The notes beneath the pieces were generated by a model. The model did no database searches. It was not told where the DNA came from and saw only the letters and a list, made by a program, of their open reading frames with translations. Of a stretch of DNA of 21,503 nt, positions 7,095 to 17,063 are shown one piece after another. The translations under genes and the position numbers were made by a program. How positions within the stretch are numbered: the first letter of the stretch is position 1; each line of letters begins with the position of its first letter. Location: contig JADNRY010000927.1 in the NCBI GenBank assembly GCA_015501585.1, forward strand, positions 1-21,503, read 5' to 3'. This DNA is from Rhodocollybia butyracea (Eukaryota; Basidiomycota; Agaricomycetes; Agaricales; Omphalotaceae).

Positions 7095-9031
7095 ATGTCT
7101 CCACTCCTGACCCACCTAACCAACATCGAAGATGCGACCTCTCGTTTCCCCTCTAGGGCTGCATTCAAGATTCCCCAAGTCAACCCCGAGACCGACGAGA
7201 TTGATCATTGGACGGACATCACTTTCCGCCAACTCCTTCTTGATATTGAGCTCCTTGCTCGATACTGGTTTCATGTTTTGAAAGAAAGTAGTGGTATACC
7301 TCAGAGGTCTGTGATTGCTTTATGGTAAGTTTGATGCAGTGCATTACCAAACTGTTGAGCTGACTCTGTAATGCACTGCTTCCAGTCTCGGAGGCTACAA
7401 GTATCTCGACATCGTACATTTATACGCAATTTCCCGAGCTGGATACATTCCCCTGCTCATCAATATATTTCCAAATGCCGACTACAGTGTCATCCAAGGT
7501 CCGCTTGAACAGGCCAATACCCGTGCTTTTATTTATGAGCCGGTATATAACGATACCGTCCGTCATATACCTCAGATCCCCTGCTTTACTTCTGTCACTG
7601 TTGTCCATCCGAATAGCTATCCACTCCCCGATCTACCTCATGTCACAGGATCTGACATCGCAATCATTTACCAGACCAGTGGGACCACCTCTGGAAAGTC
7701 CAAGATTGTTCCCTTCAACTACACCTGGCTGGATTGTAATGTTCGTAAAATAACCAAAGCTCTCACGGATTCTGGAAAGGTAGATATCGGAAGCTGGCGG
7801 TAAGGCTCTTACTAGCATCATAGCATTTCTCAACTAACAAAATGACACTGTCGGCAGAGGGAGCATCGGTTATATGGCTCAATTTATAGGCACGTTTCCA
7901 AGTTCTTCTATTCATTTTCTTGAAATGTATTGACTTTAATTCCATTGTTGCAGGTCTAATCAGAGCAATCTACCACACATCCTGCATGGTCCAATATAAA
8001 TCTGGCCAACCCTCCACCTCCGAATTGGTAGATATCATTAACAGATGCAAGACGAGGCGGCTCTTCTCGTATCCGCATTTTCTTCGAGAACACCTTCGTG
8101 CCTCACGTACGGACCCAGAGACTTTGCGTGCCCTCTCCTCAGTGGATGCAATTATGTACACAGGAGGTGGCTTAGCGGGTGACGAGGAAGAATGGGCTTG
8201 GAAAAATGGTATAAATCTTGTGGTAAGCTTTCTTTACTCTTCCTTCGAACTTGATTAATTTTATATAGAATACCTATGGATCAACTGAATGCGGCGGACT
8301 ACTCATATCAGAGGGACTTCGGAAATCTCGCCAAAATTACCTTAAACGGTTCCCAGGTCCCTCTTTCATCAAGTTCATCCTATCTCAAACGATTCCGATC
8401 TACTGGAACTAGTTGTTCCCCCAGAAGCACCCGAATGCCCTGATGTTTCATTTAGATCATCTGACGGTTAGTGTCTCTTACAGTTTACTGCTGATATATT
8501 GAATTCGAGTTGTACTAATTCCTGAGATCCCTAGGTAACTATCACACCAATGACCTTTTCCGCGAAGTGGAACCCGGAAGCTACGTCTTTTGCGGTCGCA
8601 ATGATGATTGGTTTGTTATGCACAATTGCAGTTTGTGTGATACCAAGTAGGTTCATCGATTCAATACTGTCAGAGCTTTTCATATTTGTCTCCCTAGAGC
8701 CATTGAAGATAATGCTCGAAATCTTTGTGGTGACATCATCTCAGACTGTGTGGTAGTGGGTAATGGTCGTCCATCACCAGTATTGGTTGTGGAGGCTTGC
8801 AGCGTCAACCCTGCCCTCAATGAGTCTGAACTGAAAACCGAAATCTACCGCCGGATTTGCCCTTTCCACACCGCTCGCTATCCCCACGAACGTATCGCTT
8901 TGCCGGAAATGATATTTGTCGTACCTTTGGGCACTTTACCACGAACAGTGACAAAAGCGACGGTGAGGAGGAAGGTTATAGAAGACACGATGAAGGAGAA
9001 GTTGGACCAGTTATTTTCGGGAAACGTGTAA
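7095..9031 (+). pseudogene. NRPS-like/acetyl-CoA-synthetase-like adenylating enzyme, right copy with one-base frameshift
   Basis: ANL-superfamily enzymes activate an acid as the acyl-adenylate. The exons I place are 7095-7324, 7386-7799, 7858-7889, 7954-8222, 8269-8466, 8535-8646 and 8698-9031. Motifs in order are TSGTTSGKSK (P-loop, about residue 173), YGSTECG (about 318), GRNDDW (about 403) and LPRTVTKATVRR with the C-terminal lysine region (about 498). The N-terminus WTDITFRQLLLDIELLARYW is typical of basidiomycete members. There is no carrier or reductase domain, so it is a free-standing adenylation unit. Relative to the left copy, one T is missing after 8378; this leads to a TAG at 8410-8412 after about 362 residues. 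Restoring one base makes the exon sum 1,590 nt (529 residues plus stop), so the damage is a single indel. Intron 3 appears to start with GC. The substrate is unknown. Confidence 0.88.
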
Positions 9032-9733
9032 ACTGTACCCCGTCTCACGACAACTAAAGCTCTCTCTCTACGAGTTTTGATGTTGTGAAGGGGTGCCGCC
9101 CCAGGGCGCATGGGTACCCTATCGAGTAGCAGAGCTCTAGAGGGAGTAGGTTAGTAGCATGGTACGGGTTATGAAGGAGGGGTTCTGATGGGTTATAAGT
9201 AATGTAGGAGACTCACGGCTTTGAAGTTAACCTTGGCTATGTTTCCGCCGCCAGCGGTCCCTGCAGCAGCAGCTTTGCCTGTGGCTCCTGCAGCGGCGGT
9301 TCTGTTAGTACAAGTTCCATCGGTAGCAGTGGTGTTGGCAGTGGTGGTGGAATCAGTCGTCTGGTAGTGGTAGTAGTGGCAATAGCAGCAATATCTAGAG
9401 ATGAGTTAAAGGATAGATAAATATATAAGGGTTCCGAAAAGATCAAGTAGTTCTGTACCATTTCTAGCAGTGGTTGAAGCAGCGGCGGCAGTTCCTACAC
9501 AGCATGAATCGCCAATGCGTAAGCTGTCGAGCTTCATACATATTACTGGTGTTCCCAAACGTGCCTTTACCCCATGAGTCCTGGTCCTATACCGTTGCAC
9601 AGGGCCAAATTAATACTGATATCTGGGACAGAAGATCACCAATGAACGTACCATTTGCAAAATTTATGAATGCATAGTGATCGGTTTATCATTTTCATCA
9701 GTCGGAAATTCTGCATCTGGAACTGGGTTCATG
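9032..9733. other. Downstream non-coding region with GTG/GTA-rich repeats
   Basis: From about 9240 to 9400 the sequence is rich in imperfect trinucleotides (gcagcagc, ggtggtgg, gtagtggtagtag), a decayed microsatellite. Between 9480 and 9733 minus-strand frames (GTFIGDLLSQISVLIWP, then after a stop DQDSWGKGTFGNT) may continue the unknown ORF at 9734-10318 in broken form. Nothing else was recognised. Confidence 0.45.
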
Positions 9734-10318
9734 TCAATAATATGCTACCGTCCCCTCTCGGTCAACCGGCCAGCATGGAAGCGGAGCATCAAGCTCAACA
9801 ACACGATCACAGTAAGTCTGACGCGTAATTTTGGTACGATTAGATTGCTTGGAACTTTTTGCCTTCTTTGGTTTCGGTTGCACCTGCACAATTTGAACCT
9901 CATTATCAGAGGAGTCGGTTGTTGGCTTTGGGGCGCCATGCTTGCGCTTGCGCCTGGCGGCTGGCCCAGGTGCATTCATTTTCACTTTCACAGGTAAGCT
10001 AGGCGCGAGAGAACCAAGACATTCTATATCTGAATCATCAGTTTCAACCTTCACTGATGCTTTAGGCAGGCCGGTGATGGGTGGGCTAGGAGGAATGGAT
10101 GGTCTACCAAGGCTAGAGGAGCTGGGAGTGGAAGTGTAAGAAGAGGTACTAGTTGGTGTTGGATGAACCACAGAATTAGGTGCGCCCAAAGCAACATGTT
10201 CTTGAGAAAGGACTTGTTGAAGGTACCAGGCTCTGACCTTATCTAGATTATCACACTCAAGTGGTGCATTCAAAGGACACAAGTGAGGGTAGAGGTGAAG
10301 AAGTGCCGGAGAGCATAC
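9734..10318 (-). CDS. Hypothetical Ser/Pro/Lys-rich protein exon, possibly broken
   Basis: An open minus-strand exon probably starts after a ctacag acceptor at 10319-10320 and reads VCSPALLHLYPHLCPLNAPL. It then has a helical segment (KVRAWYLQQVLSQEHVALG), a long Ser/Thr/Pro-rich linker, an acidic DDSDIECL motif, a basic cluster ARRKRKHGAPK and PKPKKAKSSK, and ends ..DAPLPCWPVDREGTVAYY. The two basic clusters look like nuclear localisation signals. Shortly after the stop another frame continues sensibly (IDMNPVPDAEFPTDENDKPI), suggesting a frameshift. A possible upstream exon (DIIETKLWRII) lies near 10395-10425. I do not recognise the family. A nuclear or transposon-derived protein is possible, and no function is claimed. 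Confidence 0.5.
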   Translation of the reverse strand, partial: VCSPALLHLYPHLCPLNAPLECDNLDKVRAWYLQQVLSQEHVALGAPNSVVHPTPTSTSSYTSTPSSSSLGRPSIPPSPPITGLPKASVKVETDDSDIECLGSLAPSLPVKVKMNAPGPAARRKRKHGAPKPTTDSSDNEVQIVQVQPKPKKAKSSKQSNRTKITRQTYCDRVVELDAPLPCWPVDREGTVAYY

Positions 10319-10628
10319 CTGTAGTAAATCTAAAGTTAGTTGATAGTAAGTAGATGGCAGATAGCATCAAAGACAACATACTGATAACCTATAATCCTCC
10401 AGAGTTTTGTTTCAATGATATCAGAATATACATTAAACAATAGCTATTTGGACGCGTTGATCACATTTCTTTCCCCTACATGATATGTGGAACAATGAGG
10501 GCGGGAGGGGCGGCGGCGAAGCTCAAAAGCGCCAAGCGCCAGAAGCACACGTGACCTCGTGAGGTGACTTTTACTTAGTTACTTCACTTCTACTTCTACT
10601 ACTTATGCATACTCCCTTCTCAAGTATG
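10319..10628. other. No gene recognised; GC-rich patch
   Basis: This region between the unknown exon and the tRNA-Asp copies holds a GC-rich patch with gcgccaagcgcc and cacgtgac at about 10500-10565. It is otherwise AT-rich and may include an upstream exon of the minus-strand ORF. Confidence 0.3.
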
Positions 10629-10723
10629 TCCCTAGTGGTATATCGGTAGCTCCACGCGGCTGTCATGGCCCAAGGCCCAATATGGCTTTTGAAGAAAGCT
10701 GGGTTTGATTCCTGGCCAGGGAT
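10629..10723 (+). pseudogene. Decayed tRNA-Asp copy
   Basis: It aligns end to end with the good tRNA-Asp at 10964: same ggtatatcggt D-arm, ctgtca anticodon region with GTC, an intron-like insert and gctgggtttgattcctggccaggga at the 3' end. The first acceptor strand has tccctag against ccaggga (one mismatch), and the anticodon stem no longer pairs, so it is probably not functional. Confidence 0.75.
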
Positions 10724-10963
10724 ATGTGCCTGTTTTACTAGTTTCAATTTTTTTTTGTTCAATTCTACCCTAATACCCTATGTCCATCCTTGCCCATCCA
10801 TCATCCTTGAGCTTGAGCACCTTGTGACGTATATTGCCCAAAGGCTAGTAGCACTCATAGTATATTAACATATTAGTACAGCAAATCACATCTATGAGCT
10901 TTAACCATCATATAGATAAGTCCAGCTCACTTTCGAAGAATGAAGAAATGCTCTACTAACATG

Positions 10964-11059
10964 TCCCTGGTAGTATATCGGTTAGTACACGCGCCTGTCA
11001 TTGTCCTGGTTGATTGCTAGTTAGCGCGCGAAAGCTGGGTTCGACTCCCAGCCAGGGAG
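10964..11059 (+). tRNA. tRNA-Asp(GTC) with 24-nt intron
   Basis: The cloverleaf folds well: acceptor TCCCTGG/CCAGGGA, D-stem GTAT/GTAC, anticodon stem CGCGC/GCGCG, loop CTGTCA+C, T-arm CTGGG-TTCGACT-CCCAG and discriminator G at 11059. The anticodon GTC is at 10997-10999. The intron occupies 11001-11024, after position 37, the canonical nuclear site. The B box ggttcgactcc is a good match, and a run of six T (Pol III terminator) lies about 25 bases downstream. Confidence 0.93.
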
Positions 11060-11221
11060 TGGACGACAACGTTACAGATGATGTTTTTTCTTTCATTCGT
11101 GCCTTATTGCCTAACTAGTATTTTATACCACAAATAAAACACTGTAAAGCACATCTAACTCTGACAAACAAACCAACTAAAAGATATCTATATACTTACA
11201 TTACTTATTAGCGACTTTTCT

Positions 11222-12878
11222 TCATGCGCTCACTACCTGAGCCGCGCTCTCCATCTCTATCACCCTCCCTTCGACCTTCTTCTCCCAAGCATCGGCATCG
11301 GCACTCGGTATCTGCGGAGCAGGCGATCCGACAACCGTAGCGGGGGTAGGGCTGAGCGAATCATCTTCAAGATATTCCGTTGCATTTGTGTGTGCGTGGT
11401 CAACGTTTTCAGCAGTCGCCATGCTATCGGATTCGACATGCGCATGAGTCGGGGAAGGAGGTTCTGAAGAGGGAGCGTCGAGTTCGGGAACGATCTCGTT
11501 CGTACGTGTACCGTCTGGCGCAATACCGCAAGTCCTGGTAGACCGTCACGTAAGCCGGTGATAGCACCATAGCAGTAATACCACTCACTCTATGAGTTGG
11601 TTCCAGTAACTCTCATGATCAAATTCGTACTCGTATTCCCCACCGAACTCGGCTTCTAACTGTGACGCCGGTATCAGCTCAAGTAAGTCCGGGTTGAACC
11701 GCATCTGGGACGGAAGATATAAGTGAGTTTTCCATTGCTCGAGAACGAGAGTGAGGAGAACAGGAAGGCGACGTTACCTTGTCTCTTGTTACGGGGTCTA
11801 AGAACGGAGAAATGCCTTTGTAGAAAAAGCTTAGGAGGAGAGGAAGATTGGTGACGATCGCTCGGCCGAGTGTTTCGACGTAGTGATGTTGTAGAATTGT
11901 CAATACCTATTTCCATGGCGGGTGAGGACGGGCAAATGACGGGTGAGTTGGATAAAAATTGAATTAAACGCGTGTCAGAACAGATAGTCAACAGAATAAC
12001 GCACTTTGCTTGCCACCGACACGGACGGATTGGTCCGAAGTGTAGTGGTCTTGTAATCGACGATAATCACGAGAGATTCCTGTCCGGGAGGCATGAGGTC
12101 TTTTGCGCGCTCTCTGTTCGGGGGCACAAAAGTCAGAACTCGCGTATCCGAAATACAAAACATGAAAGACGTACAGACACCAAACGAGATGCCGCAGCTG
12201 TCTGGGACTAGTCTCCGTGTTCTGCCTCCCGGGACGCATGTAGATTATTGGTCGGCCATCTTTGTCGAAGCCGTTGATCAAGCTAGTGAAGAAAACACGA
12301 ACAAATCAGTAACTAGGGCTCAGCGTACCAAGCCCATCCATGACTCACATCTTCCCTGACTCATCCTCAATTTTCACCTCCTCCGGCACAATTAACTCGG
12401 GCTGAAACTCCCGCCGCCATTCCATCGTTCCTTTCATCCGTTTCTTCGCGTCGTTCAGAACCCATTTGGAGGCGCGCGAGTAGCGAGGAATGGTATCCGC
12501 CTTCCGAAGCCAGCGTTGTTCCCATTTGGCGTAGGGATGGGAAGGAGGAAGGGATATCGAGTGCGCGTACTGCAGAACGGTGAGTAGGTTTTCAATCTCG
12601 ATGAAACACGAGTTTTGCAATTGACTCACCTCTGTAACCAGCCTCATCAACTCCAGTTGCTTCTCGTCATACTCGTAAATCGGGCCAACCTTCGTCCCAG
12701 GCGCGGGCGTCGTCTGAATTTTCGTCGTGCTGGGCTTTGGAGAAGCACTGCGGACTGAGCTAGGGGATTTCGTGGATGACGACGTCTTCGTTGTCCCTGC
12801 GGTATTCGGTGTATCTGGTGTGCTTGCACTGTGGCTCTCTTTGTCTTTTTTATACGAGCCGAAAAAGAAGCTGGACAT
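11222..12878 (-). CDS. Sec14-like CRAL-TRIO lipid-transfer protein
   Basis: CRAL-TRIO proteins bind and exchange phospholipids such as phosphatidylinositol at membranes. Seven exons (minus strand): 12630-12878, 12349-12569, 12175-12282, 12005-12113, 11778-11906, 11589-11704 and 11222-11534. They sum to 1,245 nt, exactly 415 codons, which supports the model. The start chosen is the ATG of MSSFFFGSYKKDKES. Residues 1-60 are Ser/Thr-rich; CRAL-TRIO N-terminal helices (WEQRWLRKADTIPRY, MEWRREFQPELI) end near 155. The lipid-binding core holds GFDKDGRPIIYMRPG (about 160), PPGQESLVIIVDYKT (about 205), NLPLLLSFFYKGISPFLD (about 250) and the sequence leading to EFGGEYEYEFDHESYW (about 295). The last hundred residues are acidic/Ser/Pro-rich and probably disordered. 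No signal peptide. It resembles the Pdr16/Sfh group, but the paralogue cannot be fixed. A damaged duplicate lies at 15277-16598. Confidence 0.92.
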
Positions 12879-13545
12879 TGTGCGCGGCGCGGCGGGATAC
12901 CGGTGAGATGAAGACCAGGATGTCGATATTGGATGGTAGAGATTCTGGGAGATATGAAGCAAAGCAAAAAGTTGAAATAGAAAAGGGAAAGAGAATGAAC
13001 CGAAAAAGTCCGAAATCATGATCGAGGTAACGAAATTCGCGCGCTTGTTTAGGCGCTTGGCACGACAAACTACATCTTAGATCTCACTCAGCCTTCTGTC
13101 CTTGTAGCATGAGAGCACGCTCCAGATAAGCGAAAGTAATATCGAGGAATAAAGCATGCGTACCTGAAAATTCGCACTAGCGGAATCCAAAAATGACGAT
13201 TCCTAGACCGTCGTGCGTCGACGTTCTAGTAGTATATATTATTTGACTACAACTGGGAACCCAGTCTAGTAGGTATCGAGTCCATCAAAATCAGGGTTTC
13301 TCAATAGTTTTTATAGTCGAATGTAAATAGATGTAACCAAGTTTCGGGGAAATAAGTAAAAAGTTTATTTATGACTAGCAACGCATCTTTAATTCCAATG
13401 CGGGGAATCGAACCCCGGGCTGCTGTGCAAACGCAGGTATTCCCACATGAAAGACAGCAATGTTAGCCACTACACCACATTGGAAGTGTTAGTCCAAAGT
13501 GATCCTTAATCTTGATCAAGGGAGAAGGGCCTCTCTCCTTCCGGA
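11229..13545. repeat. Tandem segmental duplication, block A
   Basis: This block contains the Sec14-like gene, its upstream region and tRNA-Glu, and extends to a shared ggagaagggcc..ctctccttcc stretch after the tRNA. It matches 15277-17208 in the same orientation and order, including promoter sequence such as gcggaatccaaaa and gtgcgtcgacgt. Block A is the intact, presumably parental, copy. Confidence 0.9.
13393..13484 (-). tRNA. tRNA-Glu(TTC) with 20-nt intron
   Basis: On the minus strand it forms acceptor TCCAATG/CATTGGA (perfect), D-arm GTGT/ACAT with AGTGGCTA loop, anticodon stem GCTGT/ACAGC (perfect), loop CTTTCA+C with anticodon TTC, and T-arm CGGGG-TTCGATT-CCCCG. The intron lies at 13428-13447, after position 37. 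A box (TGGTGTAGTGG) and B box (GGTTCGATTCC) are excellent. A T-run on the transcribed side lies about 30 bases downstream (a-run at 13358-13362 on plus). It is the best-preserved of five related copies. Confidence 0.93.
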
Positions 13546-13640
13546 CGAGCACCCACATCCCTGCAGACACGTACGTGTGAGTTGTGGCGTAATCGTTCTG
13601 CTCAAAACCTCCTCTTGGGCTCTCGTGAACACTTTCTAGT

Positions 13641-14670
13641 ATGGCTGAATATCTGGTGCGTATCCTCCGTTTGGCATCCGTTATCCATATTCCATGTCCA
13701 AGCCTGAATAAATTACGCCCAGCCGCTGAACGCAGTCTCTTCTATTGTCCTTGTCTCCGGGGACATCGGCGAGAAATGGAAAGGCCCCGCTATTCCAGTC
13801 GTACTCCAGCGCAGTAAACCTCCGCCTCCAGACACGCTTAATGATATACACGCAATAGCCGACAATCTCACGTTCTCCATATCATACCCCGATCCTCTTT
13901 TCAAACTCCCGCCACCTGGAAACCTCGCACTGCACGTCTCGTTGGGAAAGATCCTCTCAGAAGGCCGAGGCCGAGCAGGAATAATCTTTGATTGCGAATG
14001 CTCGATTCCGTATGGCAATGACTCCAATTATCAGATCCCTCCGTTGGTTGTGAAGCTTGCTCGCGGTCTTCATTCTCCTGATTTGACGAAGGAGGCAGCT
14101 GCATACGAGACCATGCTTTGTTTGCAGGGATCTGCTATCCCACGATGCTATGGCTTCTTTCAGGCGCGGTGTGTTGAACCGAGTCCTTTTCCTTCATCCA
14201 ATTACTGACATACCTGGTTCTCCGCAAAGGCTACTAGACTACTTTGATTTTGGCCCGATGTCCATCCTTCTTCTTGAGAAAATTGGTGATCGACTGGTGC
14301 TCGGAGACCCACTACCAGATGGTGCCGAGTATGTTTCATTCGATCCTCCGGCATTGCCAATGGCTTGAACATCTACTATTTAGATCTGATCTTTTCGACA
14401 TCTGTTTGCGATTTTGCAAACCTACGAATATATCATGATGATCTTCGTTGGGCAAATATGCTTTCGGTGCTCGGCCCAGACCAAGGTGGCCTCCCAAACC
14501 TTCCCTCACCATTCAGTGGAAAAACGTATTCTTGGAGGTTGATTGACTTTGATCGAATTTCAAGATCAGCAACCCATAGCTTCATTTCGGTCAGGGGATA
14601 TTATTACGGCTACCTGCACAGGGTTATAGACAATGTTCCTCACGGAACCATCGTAGAGCCTTGGGAATGA
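13641..14670 (+). CDS. Kinase-like (PKL-fold) protein, probable single-base frameshift
   Basis: It resembles the small protein-kinase/aminoglycoside-phosphotransferase-like proteins common in mushrooms. Exons: 13641-13655 (MAEYL), 13723-14168, 14230-14328 and 14384-14670. Visible motifs are VVKLARG with KEAAAYE (ATP lysine and helix-C glutamate region), a hinge-like SILLLEKIGD, the catalytic loop HDDLRWANML (HxDxxxxN) and metal-binding IDFD, ending HGTIVEPWE. At the third junction the canonical gtatgt donor gives ESDLFDIC, then the frame must shift by one base near 14405-14415 to reach DFANLRIYHDDL. A weak donor (gtgccg at 14322) keeps an open frame but gives an unusual sequence. Length about 280 residues either way. 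The substrate is unknown. It lies between two copies of the Sec14/tRNA-Glu block. Confidence 0.72.
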
Positions 14671-15276
14671 CACATACTAGTAAGTAATACTGCAACCTTG
14701 CTGCAACCTAGTGTTTCTTCATTCATTCCAGTTCTATTAGTAGCTAAATACATCTCCCAGGTAATAAGTATATTGGTTAGTAGACCGCTGTAGACCGTTA
14801 CACGCACAATACATGCACCGGTATTAAACTTTGGGGTTGGGTTAGATTGCATGCTAGCTAGCAGGGATACTGTTTGTTGATGTGGCCACACGTTCCGAGG
14901 AGCTTTTGCCCGTTATTTTCCTTGCAGTACTTTGTTCTTTTAACTGTTGATAGCATATCATTTATTCAATCTCGCCCACCGCCATAGGATATTAGTACCG
15001 GAAGACCATGTATGCGTAAACGGATTCCCCCACTGTTCTTCTCTCAAGAGTCAAAATCTCTCTTGACAGCGTCAATCCAACCAAAAAGCAAAAACTCAAA
15101 AAACTCAGGTCCATACAAAGCAGCATAGGTACTCCCTGTGTGAGAGTGTAACCCAGCTTTCGCGCACAAGAATGATGTATATACCAGATAATATGACATT
15201 ATATGGGCTTCAACCCGAACGAATCAACTCAAGCACATCCAAGTATATGCATCACGAACAAGTCACCTTCATGTGC
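14671..15276. other. No gene; contains tRNA-Asp 3'-half relic
   Basis: This non-coding spacer lies between the kinase-like gene and the second duplicated block. The only recognised feature is the tRNA-derived fragment at 15131-15168, listed separately. Confidence 0.4.
15131..15168 (-). pseudogene. tRNA-Asp 3'-half relic
   Basis: Read on the minus strand, gcgcgaaagctgggtt followed by a changed T-arm and cagggagt matches the 3' half of the tRNA-Asp at 10964-11059. The 5' half is absent. It may be a fragment left by a tRNA-derived insertion or by duplication. Confidence 0.6.
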
Positions 15277-16598
15277 TCACTATCTGAGGCATAGTCTCTC
15301 TCTTCTTCACCCAATCATCAATCGTCGGCATGGGCACTGGGTATCTGAGGTGGTCCAACAACCAGGACTGAGCGAGTTTTCTTCTTCAAATTCCTCCCTT
15401 CCATCTGTCTGTGTGTGCTCGGCCTTTTTGGCAGCCGCCGTGGCGTCAGGTTCAACATGTACAAGAAAGAAGATTCTAAAGAGGGAGTGTCGAGTTCGGG
15501 AACAATCTCATCTGAAAATGTACCGTCTGATGCGGAAGTCGGTCAAGCGTTGCGTAAGTAATACGAGAGATAAAAAACGTCGGTTTTATGACCGTAATAG
15601 TAATACCGTTCGCTCGATAATCTGGTTCCGATGACTTTCGATGACTTTGGTGACTCGGCTTCTAGAGGAGGTATCAACTAGAACAAATCGGGGTTAAACT
15701 TCAGAAAAGTTGATGAATGATGTGAGCGAGGGAGTGGTTTTTTCGATGCTTGAGAACAAGATGGACTCAGGAGAATAGAGGAAAAGAACGAAGATGTTGG
15801 CTTATCTGTTGTGACAGGTCTAGGAACGGAGAGGTACCTAGAACAAGCTTAGGACGAGAGGGAGCAGGTTGGTGAATTGCCCAGCCGAGAGTTTCGACAT
15901 ACTTAGTGGTGTTGGTGAGTTGTAAGGACCTATACTGTTACAACATGACGGAGAAATGACAGATGAGATGAATAGCACAAATCAGAATAGGACAATGTAC
16001 TTTGCATACTCAAGTACTCAGCGTTTAACGTTTGGCGTTCACCAAACCAAATTATCACTCGCATCTTCCCCGACTCATCCTCAATCTTCGCCTCTTCTTG
16101 CACAGTTAACTCGGGCTGAAACTCCCGCCTACATTCCACTGTCCCCTGGATCCTTTTCTTCGATTACATTTGGAGGTGCGCGCGCAGCGAGGGATGGTAT
16201 CCGCCTTTCGAAGCCAGCGTTGTTCCCATTTGGCGTAGGGATGGGAAGGGGGAAGAGATATTGAGAGGGCGTACTGGAGAAAGGTGAGCAGGTTGTGGAG
16301 GGAAAGAAGAAGTTAGCCACGTTCTCGTTCTCGATGAGACACGGCTTTTGCATTTGACTCACCTCTCTAACCAGCCTTGTCATTACTACCTTTCATCATA
16401 CTCGTAAATCGGCCCAACCTTCGTCCAGCGGGCAGCCGCCGCGATGCGTCGTCTGGATGTTTGTCGGGCTGGGCTTTGAAGAAGCACGGCGTACTGAGCC
16501 AAGGCTTTTCGTGGACGATGACGTCTTCGTTGTCCCTGCAGTATTCGGGTGTTGGCGTTATGGCTCTCTTTGTCTTTTTTGAAAAAGAAGCTGGGCAT
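15277..16598 (-). pseudogene. Sec14-like CRAL-TRIO pseudogene (block B copy)
   Basis: This is a damaged duplicate of the gene at 11222-12878. It starts MPSFFFKKDKESHNAN and keeps VGPIYEYDE, the RLVRE splice region and RREFQPELTVQEEAKIEDES. The Ser-rich N-terminus is frameshifted, the region coding for YAKWEQRW and following helices is altered, and about 305 bp spanning exon 3 and most of exon 4 (GFDKDGRP.. and VIIVDYKT) are deleted at a junction near 16003-16020. Exons 5-7 survive only as nucleotide similarity with stops. Loss of the lipid-binding core means it cannot make a functional CRAL-TRIO domain. Confidence 0.88.
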
Positions 16599-17063
16599 TG
16601 TGCGCGTCGCAGCGGGATATGGTTGAGATGTAGGGCGAGATGTATCGATAGAGAATCTGGCTGACTTGATGCAACGTAAAAGGTTGGAATGGATGAAGAT
16701 TAAGAAAGGAAAGAACCGAAAAAGTCCGAAATCATGATCGAAGTAACGAAACTCGCGCGCTTGTTTGAGCGCTTGATGCGAAACTCCATGAAGTTCTAGG
16801 TCTGTGCCTGTCTGTGCCTACGGATGAACTCACCGTAGGCTGAGAGCACGTTCCATTTATGCTCGAGGAAGCGAAGCACCTGGAGCTGAATTTGGGTACA
16901 AATTTGTACTGGCGGAATCCAAAATGACCCTTCCCGGACCAGCGTGCGTCGACGTCCTAGTAGTGCGAATGAACTACATATGGATTCGATGGTTACAACT
17001 TGCATCCAGATTTTGGTTTCAAGGAAAGAAACAAAAACACAAGTCAGATTCGCTGAGGCAGAA

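Larger units (their letters stand above)
2883..9026. repeat. Large inverted duplication (palindrome)
   Basis: The left arm (2883-6793, including a 1,679-bp later insertion) and right arm (6834-9026) are inverted copies of about 2.2 kb. They meet across a 40-bp spacer (6794-6833). Matching continues through intergenic DNA, all exons and all introns of the adenylating-enzyme gene, and stops a few bases past its last coding exon at both outer ends (ttattttcg(t/g)gaaac). Local indels separate the arms: about 66 bp lost near the left start codon, about 85 bp missing in the right arm opposite 6620-6705, and the nested insertion in the left arm. This is one inverted duplication event, not two independent genes. 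Confidence 0.93.

Noticed and set aside
9237..9461. Minus-strand ORF through the trinucleotide-rich region
   Set aside because: The Thr/Pro/Leu translation reflects the degenerate GTG/GTA repeats rather than a conserved protein.
12570..12629. Treating the in-frame segment within exon 1-2 of the Sec14-like gene as coding
   Set aside because: It has gtgagt..ctgcag borders, its removal matches the family sequence, and the exon sum then closes exactly to 415 codons.
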